From: Kineococcus terrestris
GTDB lineage: Bacteria > Actinomycetota > Actinomycetes > Actinomycetales > Kineococcaceae
Length of the DNA stretch: 64,000 nucleotides
Strand: one strand, 5' to 3'
Assembly (NCBI RefSeq): GCF_041020765.1
Contig: NZ_JBEUEJ010000004.1
This document shows positions 25,757 through 33,485 of the stretch, piece by piece. How positions within the stretch are numbered: the first letter of the stretch is position 1; the number at the start of each line of letters is the position of its first letter. The notes below the pieces were generated by a model that saw only the letters and a program-made list of their open reading frames with translations, ran no database searches and was not told the DNA's origin. Position numbers and translations under genes: made by a program.

Positions 25757-26545
25757 ATGCACCAGCGGTACACCGAGGACATCGTCCTCGTCACCGGAGC
25801 CACCGGCGGCATGGGCTCGTCCCACGTCCGCGGCTACCACGCCGAGGGCGGCCGCGTCGTGGTCGCCGGCCGCCGCGACGCCGAGGGACGGGCCCTGGCC
25901 GCCGAGCTGGGCGAGCGCGCCGCCTTCGTCCACCTCGACGTCACCGATCCCGCCGACTGGGCGCGCGCGGTCGCGACCGCTGAAGAGGTGTTCGGGCCGG
26001 TCACGGTCCTGGTCAACAACGCCGGGCTGCAGACGCCGCCCGCCACGATCGAGGACACCGACCTCGCGGACTGGTCGCGCGCGCTCGCGGTCAACACCAC
26101 CGGCACGTTCCTGGGGATCCGGGCGGTGGCCCCGTCGCTGCGCCGCGCGGGCGGCGGGAGCGTCGTCGACGTCGTCTCCACGATGGCGGACACCGGCACC
26201 GCCCTGTTCGCGCCCTACACCGCCGCCAAGTGGGCCGTGCGCGGGCTGACCCGGACCGCGGCCCTGGAACTGGGCCGCGACGGCGTCCGCGTGAACTCCG
26301 TGCACCCGGGCGTCGTCTCCACCCCGTTCGTCCAACAGCCGGTCCCCGGGTCCGACGTCGTCATCGCCGACGCCTTCTCCCCCGACGCCCTCGCCGTGCC
26401 GCGCCTGGCGGAGCCCCGGGAGGTCACCGACGTGCTGCTGTGGCTGACCTCGCGGGAGGCGAGCTTCGTCACCGGGGCCGAGATCGTCGTCGACGGCGGT
26501 CTGCTGCTGGGGCCGGCGCTGCAGGCGGAGGCGACCGGTGCCTGA
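25757..26545 (+). CDS. Short-chain dehydrogenase/reductase 1
   Basis: 262 residues of classical SDR. The NAD(P) motif TGATGGMG lies at 13-20, NNAG at 87-90, and the tetrad N113, S141, Y154 (YTAAK) and K158. A C-terminal EIVVDGGLL is typical of FabG-like enzymes. The cofactor (R39/R40 after beta-2) is probably NADP; the substrate is unknown. AGAGGAGGAA precedes the ATG. It is under the divergent TetR through O2, and its end overlaps the broken F420-type reductase gene. Confidence 0.92.
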   Translation: MHQRYTEDIVLVTGATGGMGSSHVRGYHAEGGRVVVAGRRDAEGRALAAELGERAAFVHLDVTDPADWARAVATAEEVFGPVTVLVNNAGLQTPPATIEDTDLADWSRALAVNTTGTFLGIRAVAPSLRRAGGGSVVDVVSTMADTGTALFAPYTAAKWAVRGLTRTAALELGRDGVRVNSVHPGVVSTPFVQQPVPGSDVVIADAFSPDALAVPRLAEPREVTDVLLWLTSREASFVTGAEIVVDGGLLLGPALQAEATGA

Positions 26546-26800
26546 CGCCCGCCCCGACCGCGAGGCGGTCCGGGCGGCCCTGGCCCTCGACCGTCGCTCC
26601 AGCGCCCGCGCGCGCACGATCGACCTCACGACGACGGGTGCGCGTTCCGGGCGCCCGGCGCATCGGGACCTGGTTCCACCGGGCCGGCGACGAGCTGTAC
26701 CTCTCGAGCACCCCGGCGCGGCGGGACCGGTGCGCCGACGTCCTGGTGAACCCGCGGACCGTCGTCCACTCGAAGGACGCCGTCCGCGCGGGGTTCACGC
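26538..26800 (+). pseudogene. Frameshifted, truncated deazaflavin-dependent nitroreductase-family gene
   Basis: Starts GTG at 26538 overlapping the SDR stop. The first ~37 codons read as the N-terminus of a DUF385/DDN-type (F420H2-dependent) reductase: RTIDLTTTGARSGRP. At about 26655-26660 the homology moves to the +1 frame (RRIGTWFHRAGDELYLSSTP, RCADVLVNPRTVVHSKDAVRAG). One extra G in GCCCGGCGCATC would explain it. The homology stops at the end of the convergent alcohol dehydrogenase gene, so the C-terminal third is also missing. Sequencing error could cause the shift, but not the truncation. Confidence 0.7.
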
Positions 26801-27838
26801 GTCGTGCACGTCCGAGAGGTCCAGGACGAACCGGTAGCGGACGTCGCCGTCGGCCAGGCGCCGCAGGGCGGTGCCGACCTGCGCGGAGGGCAGCACCTCC
26901 ACGTCGGCGGTGACGCCGTGCCGGCCGGCGAACTCCAGCAGGTCCCGGGTCCACCGGAGCCCGCCGCTGCCGGCCGAGGCCAGCGACTTGCGGCCGATCA
27001 GCAGGTCGGTGGTCTCGACGGTCACCGGGCCGAGGTGGCCCAGCGAGCACAGGGTCCCGTCCAGCGCGAGCACCCGCAGGTACGGGGCGAGGTCGTGCGG
27101 CGCCGGGACGCAGTCCAGCACCAGGTCGCACGAGCCCTCGGCGTCGCCCATCGCCGCGGCGTCGGTGGACACGACGCTGCGGTGGGCGCCGAGCCGCGCG
27201 GCGTCGCCGGCCTTCGCGGCCGAGGTGGTGAAGACGGTGACGTGCGCCCCCAGGGCGGCGGCGAGCTTGACGGCCAGGTGCCCCAGCCCGCCCAGGCCGA
27301 CGACGCCGACGCGGGTGCCCGGGCCGGCACCCCAGCGCCGCAACGGTTCCCACACGGTGATCCCCGCGCACAGCAGCGGCGCGACACCGGCGGGGTCGAG
27401 GTGGGCGGGCCGGTGGTGCACGAACCGGTCGCGCACCACGTACCCGCCCGCGTAGGCACCGAGGGTGGTCGAACCGTCGCGGCGGTCGCGGCCGCCGTAG
27501 GTGAGCGTCGGGAACTCCCGGCAGTAGTTCTCCTGGTCCGCGCGGCACATCTCGCACGTGCCGCAGGAGTCGACGATGTTGCCGACCGCGACGGGGTCGC
27601 CGACGGCGAAGTCCCGCACGGCGGAGCCGACCTCGACGACGTCACCGACGAACTCGTGGCCGGGCACGAGGGGGAACACGCCGGCGGGGTCGTGCAGGGC
27701 GTGCAGGTCGGAGTGGCAGACGCCGCAGTGGGTGACGCGGACGGCGACGTCGTCCGGCCGCAGGTCGCGGCGGGTGGTCCGGGTCGGTCGCAGGGCACCG
27801 CCGGGGGCGGTGGCCTGGTAGGCGGTCACGGTGCGCAC
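26795..27838 (-). CDS. Zinc alcohol dehydrogenase, cinnamyl-alcohol/YahK type
   Basis: 347 residues of the MDR superfamily. Catalytic zinc ligands are C38 (HCGVCHSD) and H61-E62 (VPGHEFVG). The structural zinc has C92, C95, C98 and C106. The Rossmann motif is VGVVGLGGLGHLAVK, and GGLRWTRDLLEFA near the end is typical of the CAD/YahK group of NADP-dependent aldehyde reductases. It is divergent from TetR 2 with two palindromes between them, and convergent with the broken reductase gene. GTG start with AGGAGCC upstream. Confidence 0.92.
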   Translation of the reverse strand: MRTVTAYQATAPGGALRPTRTTRRDLRPDDVAVRVTHCGVCHSDLHALHDPAGVFPLVPGHEFVGDVVEVGSAVRDFAVGDPVAVGNIVDSCGTCEMCRADQENYCREFPTLTYGGRDRRDGSTTLGAYAGGYVVRDRFVHHRPAHLDPAGVAPLLCAGITVWEPLRRWGAGPGTRVGVVGLGGLGHLAVKLAAALGAHVTVFTTSAAKAGDAARLGAHRSVVSTDAAAMGDAEGSCDLVLDCVPAPHDLAPYLRVLALDGTLCSLGHLGPVTVETTDLLIGRKSLASAGSGGLRWTRDLLEFAGRHGVTADVEVLPSAQVGTALRRLADGDVRYRFVLDLSDVHDA

Positions 27839-27900
27839 GTGGCGGCTCCTGGGGTTCTGGTGGGGGTTCGTGCGTGGTCGCGGCGTCGCGGGAACTACTC

Positions 27901-27920
27901 GCTACTAACTGGTTGGTAGC
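27901..27920. promoter_or_regulatory. TetR-type operator upstream of the alcohol dehydrogenase
   Basis: GCTACTAAC and GTTGGTAGC form 9-bp arms (one mismatch) around TG, in the divergent adh-tetR region. TAACAT just after (27921-27926) could be a -10 box. Confidence 0.6.
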
Positions 27921-27949
27921 TAACATAGCGACCGCCCGCCGCCGGAGCA

Positions 27950-27963
27950 ACCGACCGGTCGGT
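27950..27963. promoter_or_regulatory. Palindrome upstream of TetR 2
   Basis: ACCGACCGGTCGGT is a perfect 14-base palindrome, a common TetR operator type, 19 bases before the tetR start; likely autoregulatory. Confidence 0.6.
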
Positions 27964-27981
27964 CGCCGGTAACCTGACCGC

Positions 27982-28560
27982 GTGCGAGACGCGGCGGCGA
28001 CCCGGCGGCGGCTCCTCGACGCCGCGACCGAGGAGTTCGCGGCCCACGGCATCGCCGGTGCCCGCGTGGACCGCATCGCGGCGGCGGCGAGGTCGAACAA
28101 GGCGCAGATGTACGGCTTCTTCGGCAGCAAGGACGGCCTGTTCGACGCCGTGCTGGCCGAGCACTTCGAGCTCATCGTCAACGCCGCCCCCCTGGACGGG
28201 GCCGACCTGCCCGGCTACGCCACCGCCCTGTACGACGCGTACCTGGAGCACCCGCGGGCCGTGCGCCTGGGCACCTGGTCACGGCTGGAACGCCACGGCG
28301 CCGGCGGGGACCTGTTCGCCGACGGCGTCGACCACAGCGCGCCCAAGGTGGCGGTCATCGCCGCGGCGCAGCGGGACGGGCACGTCGACCCCGGCCTCGA
28401 CCCCGCCGACGTCCTCTCCCTCGTCGTGGCCATGGCCATGGCGTGGAGCCCGGCCAGCGTGCTGGTGGCGGCCGGCGCGGACGAGCCCGCCGCGGTGCAC
28501 GCGCGGCGGAAGGCCGCGCTGGCGGCCGCCGTGCGCCGCGCCGTCGCGCCGGCGGGCTGA
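27982..28560 (+). CDS. TetR-family repressor 2
   Basis: 192 residues. The helix-turn-helix spans about 8-55 (RRLLDAATEEFAAHGIAGAR, SNKAQMYGFFGSKDGLFDAV). The ligand-binding domain contains LYDAYLEHPRAVRLGTWSRLER, the TetR_C_17-like segment found in many actinobacterial regulators. Divergent from the zinc alcohol dehydrogenase gene, which it probably controls. GTG start at 27982. Confidence 0.92.
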   Translation: MRDAAATRRRLLDAATEEFAAHGIAGARVDRIAAAARSNKAQMYGFFGSKDGLFDAVLAEHFELIVNAAPLDGADLPGYATALYDAYLEHPRAVRLGTWSRLERHGAGGDLFADGVDHSAPKVAVIAAAQRDGHVDPGLDPADVLSLVVAMAMAWSPASVLVAAGADEPAAVHARRKAALAAAVRRAVAPAG

Positions 28561-28746
28561 ACCCCGCACCCGCGGATCCCCCAGCCACGGTCCGTCAGGC
28601 CGTGGTTGCGCCCGCGCGGGGCGGGCAGGCTCGGTCGCACGCACCCGCCGGCCGGCGGGTGCGACGACCACCGGCCGCCACACCCGCCGGCCCCCGCCGA
28701 GGGGCCGGGGACGCGGGACCGGTGCCCGAGAACTCCGGGAGACACC

Positions 28747-29751
28747 GTGCCTCGCACCCGCTCCGACATCACCGTCCCCGACCTGACCGGGAAGACCGCC
28801 GTGGTCACCGGCGCCAGCGACGGGGTCGGCCTGGCCCTGGCCGCCCGCCTCGCCGCGGCCGGCGCCGAGCTCGTCCTGCCCGTGCGCAACCCCCGCAAGG
28901 GCGAGGCCGCGCTCACCGAGGTCCGCCGCCGGGTGCCCGGCGCGCGGGTCTCGCTGCGCGAGCTGGACCTGTCCTCGCTCGCCTCCGTCGCCGCGCTCGG
29001 CGCGACGCTGCGCGAGGAGGGCCGCCCGCTGCACCTGCTGGTGAACAACGCGGGCGTGATGACCCCGCCGGAGCGGCGGTCCACCACCGACGGTTTCGAG
29101 CTGCAGTTCGGCACGAACCACCTGGGCCACTTCGCGCTCGTGGCGCACCTGCTGCCGCTGCTGAGCGCCGGGAAGGCCCGCGTCACCTCGCAGATCAGCA
29201 TCGCCGCGCGCTCCGGCGGCATCAACTGGGACGACCCGAACTGGCGGCGCTCCTACGACGGCCAGCGCGCCTACAGCCACTCCAAGATCGCCTTCGGGCT
29301 GTTCGGCCTGGAGCTGGAGCGGCGCTCGCGAGCGGCCGGGTGGGGCATCACCAGCAACCTGTCCCACCCCGGCGTCGCCCCCACGAACCTGCTCGCCGCG
29401 CGCCCGGAGGTCGGGCGCGCGCGGGACACCGGCGGCCGGCGCCTCATCAGCCTCATGTCCCGGATCGGCCTGACCGGCACGGTCGAGACAGCACTGCTGC
29501 CCGCGCTGCTCGCCGCCACCTCCCCCGACGCCCGCCCCGGGCGGATGTACGGGCCCAGCGGGTTCGGGCACGTCAGCGGCCCCCCGGCCGAGGAGGCGCT
29601 GTACCGGCCGCTGCGCAGCGCCGAGGACGCCGCGCGCATCTGGGGCGTGTCCGAGGACCTCACCGGGGTCTCGTTCCCGGCGGCCGGCGCGGCCGCGTCC
29701 GGGTCCGCTCCCGGGTCCGCTCCCGGGTCCGCTCCCGGGGCCCTCGCCTGA
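28747..29751 (+). CDS. Short-chain dehydrogenase 2 (retinol-dehydrogenase-like)
   Basis: 334 residues. The cofactor motif TGASDGVG lies at 21-28, NNAG at 100-103, and the active site has S151 and Y176-x3-K180 (YSHSK). INWDDPNWRRSYDGQRAYSH is characteristic of the large SDR group annotated as retinol dehydrogenase or protochlorophyllide-reductase-like. The C-terminus ends in a three-fold GSAP repeat encoded by the 12-base tandem GGGTCCGCTCCC. The GTG at 28747 has GGGAGA upstream. Confidence 0.9.
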   Translation: MPRTRSDITVPDLTGKTAVVTGASDGVGLALAARLAAAGAELVLPVRNPRKGEAALTEVRRRVPGARVSLRELDLSSLASVAALGATLREEGRPLHLLVNNAGVMTPPERRSTTDGFELQFGTNHLGHFALVAHLLPLLSAGKARVTSQISIAARSGGINWDDPNWRRSYDGQRAYSHSKIAFGLFGLELERRSRAAGWGITSNLSHPGVAPTNLLAARPEVGRARDTGGRRLISLMSRIGLTGTVETALLPALLAATSPDARPGRMYGPSGFGHVSGPPAEEALYRPLRSAEDAARIWGVSEDLTGVSFPAAGAAASGSAPGSAPGSAPGALA

Positions 29752-29788
29752 CCGAGCCGGCTCGTCCCGGGAGCGACCACCCGCCGGC

Positions 29789-30592
29789 TCACGCCCCGGC
29801 GCCCCCGTCGACCGGCACGATCGCCCCGGTCACCATCGAGGCCCGGTCGCTGAGCAGCCAAGCGGCCACCTCGGCGACCTCCCGTGGTTCGGCCATCCGC
29901 CCCAGCGGGACGGTGGCGGTGATCCGGTCGGTGACGCCGGGCGCGGCCGCCTCCCACTCCTCGATCATCCGCGTCGCGGTACCGCCCGGGGTGACGGCGT
30001 TGACCCTGACGCCGTGCGGGCCCCAGGTGACGGCGGCGGTCTCGGTGAGGCTGTTCAGCGCGCGCTTCACCGCCCCGTAGGCGGGCAGGGCGGGGTTCGC
30101 GCGGCGGCTGCCGATGCTGGAGGTGTTGACGATCGCGCCACCCCCGGCGCTGCGGCGCATGAGCGCGGCCTCAGCCGTCATGGCGGTCCAGTGCGCGCGG
30201 AAGTTCACGGCGAACTGCTCGTCGATCTCCGCCTCGCTGGTGCTCTCCAGCGGCCCGGGGCGCTGGATCGTCGCGCCGTTGTTGAACGCCCCGTCGAGGC
30301 GCCCGTGCAGCTGCTCCGCGCGGTCGACGGCGGCGCGGACGCTGGCGGGGTCGGCCAGGTCGAGGGCGACGGTGTCGGCCCGGCCGCCACCGTCGCGGAT
30401 CCGGGCCGCGAGGCGGTCCAGGTCAGCGGTGCTGCGGGCGGCGAGCACGACGGCGGCGCCCTCGCGGGCGAACAGCTCGCCGGCGGCCGCGCCGATGCCT
30501 CGGCTGGCACCGGTGATGAGCACGACCTTGCCGGTCAGCAGGCCGATCGCGGGAGTCGTGGTGGTCGTGGTGTTCGTGTCGGTGTTCGTCAC
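29789..30592 (-). CDS. Short-chain dehydrogenase 3
   Basis: 267 residues. After a Thr/Asn-rich leader (residues 2-13) comes TGASRGIG (27-34), the NNGA variant of NNAG at 104-107, S158/S159, Y172 (YGAVK) and K176, and the C-terminal IVPVDGGAGA. The substrate is unknown. It is divergent from an XRE/MLTR regulator 86 bases away, a pairing common for SDR genes under this regulator family. GTG start with GGGAG upstream. Confidence 0.9.
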   Translation of the reverse strand: MTNTDTNTTTTTTPAIGLLTGKVVLITGASRGIGAAAGELFAREGAAVVLAARSTADLDRLAARIRDGGGRADTVALDLADPASVRAAVDRAEQLHGRLDGAFNNGATIQRPGPLESTSEAEIDEQFAVNFRAHWTAMTAEAALMRRSAGGGAIVNTSSIGSRRANPALPAYGAVKRALNSLTETAAVTWGPHGVRVNAVTPGGTATRMIEEWEAAAPGVTDRITATVPLGRMAEPREVAEVAAWLLSDRASMVTGAIVPVDGGAGA

Positions 30593-30678
30593 GGCTCCCA
30601 CGCTGCGCCGTTCCGCGGAGCTCAGGCAGGCACGAGCTGTACCAGGATCCGGTGCCGCGACGGGGTCAGACTGCGGGG

Positions 30679-31536
30679 GTGGACGAGCAGCAGCTGGGCG
30701 AGTTCCTCCGCAGCCGCCGGGAGCGGTTGCAACCGCAGGACGTGGGCCTGCCGCGGGGGTCGCGGCGCAGGACGCCGGGGTTGCGCCGCGAGGAGGTCGC
30801 CGTCCTCGCGCACATCTCCACCGAGTACTACGTCCGCCTCGAGCAGGCCCGGGCACCGCGCCCCTCGGCGGAGGTGCTGGCCGGTCTCGCCGGTGCGCTG
30901 CGGCTGACCGCCGCCGAGTCCGAGCACCTGCACCTGCTGGCGGGGACCGCCGCCCTGCGCACGGGACTGCACCGCCGCGACGTGCGTCCCAGCGTGCTGG
31001 CGCTGGTGCAGCGGCTGCCGCAGACGGCCGCCGTCGTCCTCTCGGCGGTCTTCGAGGTGCTGGCCCACAACGAGCTGGCGACGGCGCTGATGGAGGACTT
31101 CGACCGGGCGGCCCCCCACCGGCGCAACCTGGCGCGCACGGCGTTCCTGGCGCCGGACGGACCGTCCGGACCGCTGTACGGCGTCTCCGACGTCGCCGAG
31201 TTCCGCCTGCACGCCGTCGCGCAGCTGCGGGCGGCGCGGGCCCGCTACCCCGCCGACCCGGTGGTGACCGGCCTGGTCGAGGAGCTGCGCGCGGGCAGCG
31301 CCGACTTCGCCCGCCTGTGGCAGCGGCACGACGTGCAGGCGCCGCCGACGCTGACCAAGACGTTCCAGCACCCGGTGGTCGGGGACGTGGTCGTCGACTG
31401 CGACGCGCTGCTGCTGCCCGACCGCGACCAGCACCTCGTGCTCTACACCGCGCCGGCGGGTTCCCGCAGCGCCGAGGCCCTCGCGTTCCTGGACGCCGCG
31501 GGCCCCGCGGGCATCGAGGTGGGCCGGACCGGCTGA
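30679..31536 (+). CDS. XRE regulator with MmyB-like ligand-binding domain
   Basis: About 285 residues. The helix-turn-helix is GRLR-type: LGEFLRSRRERLQPQDVGLP, then TPGLRREEVAVLAHISTEYY and VRLEQARAPRPSAEVL. The MLTR ligand-binding domain follows (about 110-280), with HNELATALMEDF, HDVQAPPTLTKTFQHPVVGD and LVLYTAPAGSRSAEAL. It probably senses a fatty-acid-like molecule and controls the divergent SDR. I prefer the GTG at 30679 over an in-frame GTG at 30652, because family members begin close to this point and the promoter must lie in the short gap. Confidence 0.9.
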   Translation: MDEQQLGEFLRSRRERLQPQDVGLPRGSRRRTPGLRREEVAVLAHISTEYYVRLEQARAPRPSAEVLAGLAGALRLTAAESEHLHLLAGTAALRTGLHRRDVRPSVLALVQRLPQTAAVVLSAVFEVLAHNELATALMEDFDRAAPHRRNLARTAFLAPDGPSGPLYGVSDVAEFRLHAVAQLRAARARYPADPVVTGLVEELRAGSADFARLWQRHDVQAPPTLTKTFQHPVVGDVVVDCDALLLPDRDQHLVLYTAPAGSRSAEALAFLDAAGPAGIEVGRTG

Positions 31537-31634
31537 CCTCCCGCGACGAGCCGCACCGCACCTCTCGACGGCAGGACCTCCCGCACGGTCCGGCCGACCA
31601 GCCCGGACCCCGGGACGGTGGACGCGCTCGCTCC

Positions 31635-31668
31635 TGACGTACGTCGAGCTTACGATCGACGTACGTCA
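31635..31668. promoter_or_regulatory. Double palindromic operator/promoter of vapBC
   Basis: TGACGTACGTCGA and TCGACGTACGTCA are perfect inverted 13-bp arms around an 8-base spacer. Each arm itself contains the 10-base palindrome GACGTACGTC, so two equal sites lie 21 bp apart, on the same helix face. TACGAT in the spacer (31651-31656) fits a -10 element. It ends 14 bases before the antitoxin start. Confidence 0.8.
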
Positions 31669-31682
31669 AACCGGGAGGTTCC

Positions 31683-31973
31683 GTGACCTACACCCACATC
31701 GACATCGACGACGAGCTGCTCGGCCGAGCGGCCGGCGCGCTGGGCACCACGCAGAAGAAGGACACCGTCGAAGCCGCCCTGCGCGCGGTCGTGGCGAAGG
31801 CGGAGAAGGACCGCGCGTGGGCCGAGCTCTGGGAGTACGTCGACGCCGGTGGCCTCTCCGCCGAGGCCTACCTCGACGCCCAGCGCGAGCACCTGGCCCA
31901 CGAGCGGACCCGGCTGGAGGAGGACGCTCAGGACCTCACCCCGCGCGACACTCCGGACGGGAGCGGTGCGTGA
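31683..31973 (+). CDS. vapB: VapB-type antitoxin
   Basis: 96 residues. The N-terminal ribbon-helix-helix (MTYTHIDIDDELLGRAAGAL, TTQKKDTVEAALRAVV) is the VapB/RHH_5 type. The C-terminal acidic tail (LWEYVDAGGLSAEAYLDAQ, LEEDAQDLTPRD) would wrap the toxin. It binds DNA as part of the autoregulated complex; the double palindrome just upstream is the expected site. GGGAGG precedes the GTG. Its stop overlaps the vapC start by four bases. Confidence 0.9.
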   Translation: MTYTHIDIDDELLGRAAGALGTTQKKDTVEAALRAVVAKAEKDRAWAELWEYVDAGGLSAEAYLDAQREHLAHERTRLEEDAQDLTPRDTPDGSGA

Positions 31974-32389
31974 AGTTCGTCCTCGACAACAGCGTCGTCC
32001 AGCGCTTCGGCAAGCCCCGCGTGCGGGAGACCGTCGAGCGGTTGCGCGCTGACCACGAGCTGACCGTCTGCGTGCCGACCCTGTTGGAAGTGGGAGTCTC
32101 CGCTCGCGACGCGGCCGACCACGCCCGGCAGCAGCGGATCCTCGCCGCCGCCATGCGTGTCCTGGAAGGCTCCCGCGACGTCGACGCCGCTGCGCAGGTC
32201 ATCCAGGGCCGGCTGGTCGCCAGGGGGCAGCACCGCGGGCCGGGGCCGGTGGACGTCCTCGTCGCGGCTCACGCGGTCGTGGAGGAGGCCGCGGTGCTGC
32301 ACTACGACCGTGACTTCGAGCTGATCGAGGAGCACGCGGGCGTGCCGCAGCGCTGGGTGCTCCCGCGCGGTACGGCCGATCGAGGTTGA
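31970..32389 (+). CDS. vapC: VapC-type PIN-domain toxin ribonuclease
   Basis: 139 residues. The PIN acidic residues are D6 (VLDNSVV), E40 (TLLEVGVSA), D95 (PVDVLVAAHA) and D113 (HYDRDFELI). VapC toxins cleave tRNA or 23S rRNA; the target here is unknown. GTG start overlaps vapB (GTGA). The segment VIQGRLVARGQHRGPGPVDV is typical of actinobacterial VapC. Confidence 0.92.
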   Translation: MKFVLDNSVVQRFGKPRVRETVERLRADHELTVCVPTLLEVGVSARDAADHARQQRILAAAMRVLEGSRDVDAAAQVIQGRLVARGQHRGPGPVDVLVAAHAVVEEAAVLHYDRDFELIEEHAGVPQRWVLPRGTADRG

Positions 32390-32445
32390 CCGGGCACCGG
32401 GGGCAGACTGCGGAGCACCGAGTCCGCCGGAGGGAGCTGCGCACC

Positions 32446-33348
32446 GTGGTCGACGTCCCCGACGCGCTGGTCCCCCTGTACCTGCGCCTGAGCCGGGCCG
32501 ACCGGCCCTACGCCACCGTCGAGGGCGCGCGGCGGCGGCTGCGCGAGGCGACCCTGCGGCCCCGCCCCTACGGGCCCCCGCGGCGGCTGCGCCGCGACGT
32601 GCGCGTGGAGGTCGCCGACGACCGGGGGTGGCCGGTGTACACGCTCACCCCGGCCGCGGGATCCGCCCCGGTCGGCAGCGTCGTCTACGTCCACGGCGGG
32701 GGGTGGGTCAACGAGATCTCCCCGCAGCACTGGCAGCTGGCGGCCGACGTCGCCGCCGGGGCGGGCACCACGGTCACCGTCCCGATCTACCCGCTGCTGC
32801 CCCGCGGCAGCGCGGCGCCGGTAGGTGAGCGGATCGTCGACCTGGTGCGGCGCACCGCCGACGCGCACGGGCCGGCGTGCCTGGCGGGCGACTCCGCCGG
32901 CGGGCAGATCGCCCTGTCCGCGGCGCTGCGGCTGCGCGACGCGGGGACCGTCCTGCCCCTGGTCCTGCTGATCGCCCCGGCGCTGGACCTGACGTGGAGC
33001 AACCCGCGGATCCCCGAGGTGCAGCCGTCGGACCCGTGGCTGGGACGGCCCGGGGGGCGGTTCTTCGCCGACGCCTGGCGCGGCGAGCTGCCCCTGACCG
33101 ACCCCGCGGTGAGCCCGCTGTTCGGGGACCTGGCGGGCCTGGGGCCGCTGAGCGTGTTCAGCGGGACCCGCGACATCCTCAACCCCGACGCTCACCTGCT
33201 CGTCGAGAAGGCCCGCAGCAGCGGTGTCGACGTCGTGTTCCACGAGGCGGTCGGGCAGGTCCACGTCCACCCCCTGGTGCCCACCCGGACGGGCCGGGCG
33301 GCCGCGCGGACGGTGGTGCGGGAGCTGCGGGCCGCCTGCCGGGGGTAG
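32446..33348 (+). CDS. Alpha/beta hydrolase, hormone-sensitive-lipase type
   Basis: 300 residues. The oxyanion motif VHGGGWVNE, nucleophile GDSAGG, acid GTRDILNPD and His in HVHPLVPT are in the HSL (family IV esterase) order. A carboxylesterase acting on short acyl esters is the family expectation; DUF/steryl acetyl hydrolase homologues also look like this. GTG at 32446 with GGAGGGAG eight bases upstream is clearly better than the TTG at 32386 that overlaps vapC. Confidence 0.9.
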   Translation: MVDVPDALVPLYLRLSRADRPYATVEGARRRLREATLRPRPYGPPRRLRRDVRVEVADDRGWPVYTLTPAAGSAPVGSVVYVHGGGWVNEISPQHWQLAADVAAGAGTTVTVPIYPLLPRGSAAPVGERIVDLVRRTADAHGPACLAGDSAGGQIALSAALRLRDAGTVLPLVLLIAPALDLTWSNPRIPEVQPSDPWLGRPGGRFFADAWRGELPLTDPAVSPLFGDLAGLGPLSVFSGTRDILNPDAHLLVEKARSSGVDVVFHEAVGQVHVHPLVPTRTGRAAARTVVRELRAACRG

Positions 33349-33365
33349 CGGCGGCCCGCGGCCGG

Positions 33366-33485
33366 TCAGGACGGCGCGACCCACCGCGCCGCGTCCGGCG
33401 ACCACCAGCTGCCCGGCGGCCGGTCGGCGGTGGCGCCCAGCGGGTCGCGCGCCGGGGCGACGGGTGCGGCGCCGGCGTCAGCCAC
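33366..33485 (-). CDS. Possible small protein coupled to the flavoprotein gene
   Basis: A 39-codon frame: Pro/Ala-rich, ending in GSWWSPDAARWVAPS. The GTG start at 33485 overlaps the stop of the upstream flavoprotein gene by eight bases, and codon third positions are GC-rich. The Trp-rich end is reminiscent of DUF2510-like segments, but it is too short to assign. It may equally be a chance frame. Confidence 0.4.
   Translation of the reverse strand: MADAGAAPVAPARDPLGATADRPPGSWWSPDAARWVAPS

Noticed and set aside
26538..26837. 99-codon frame read as an intact small protein
   Set aside because: Only its first ~37 codons show family similarity; the rest is an out-of-frame reading of the broken reductase gene.
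32386..32445. TTG start at 32386 extending the HSL-type hydrolase by 20 residues
   Set aside because: The GTG at 32446 has a strong GGAGGGAG site and fits the usual family N-terminus.
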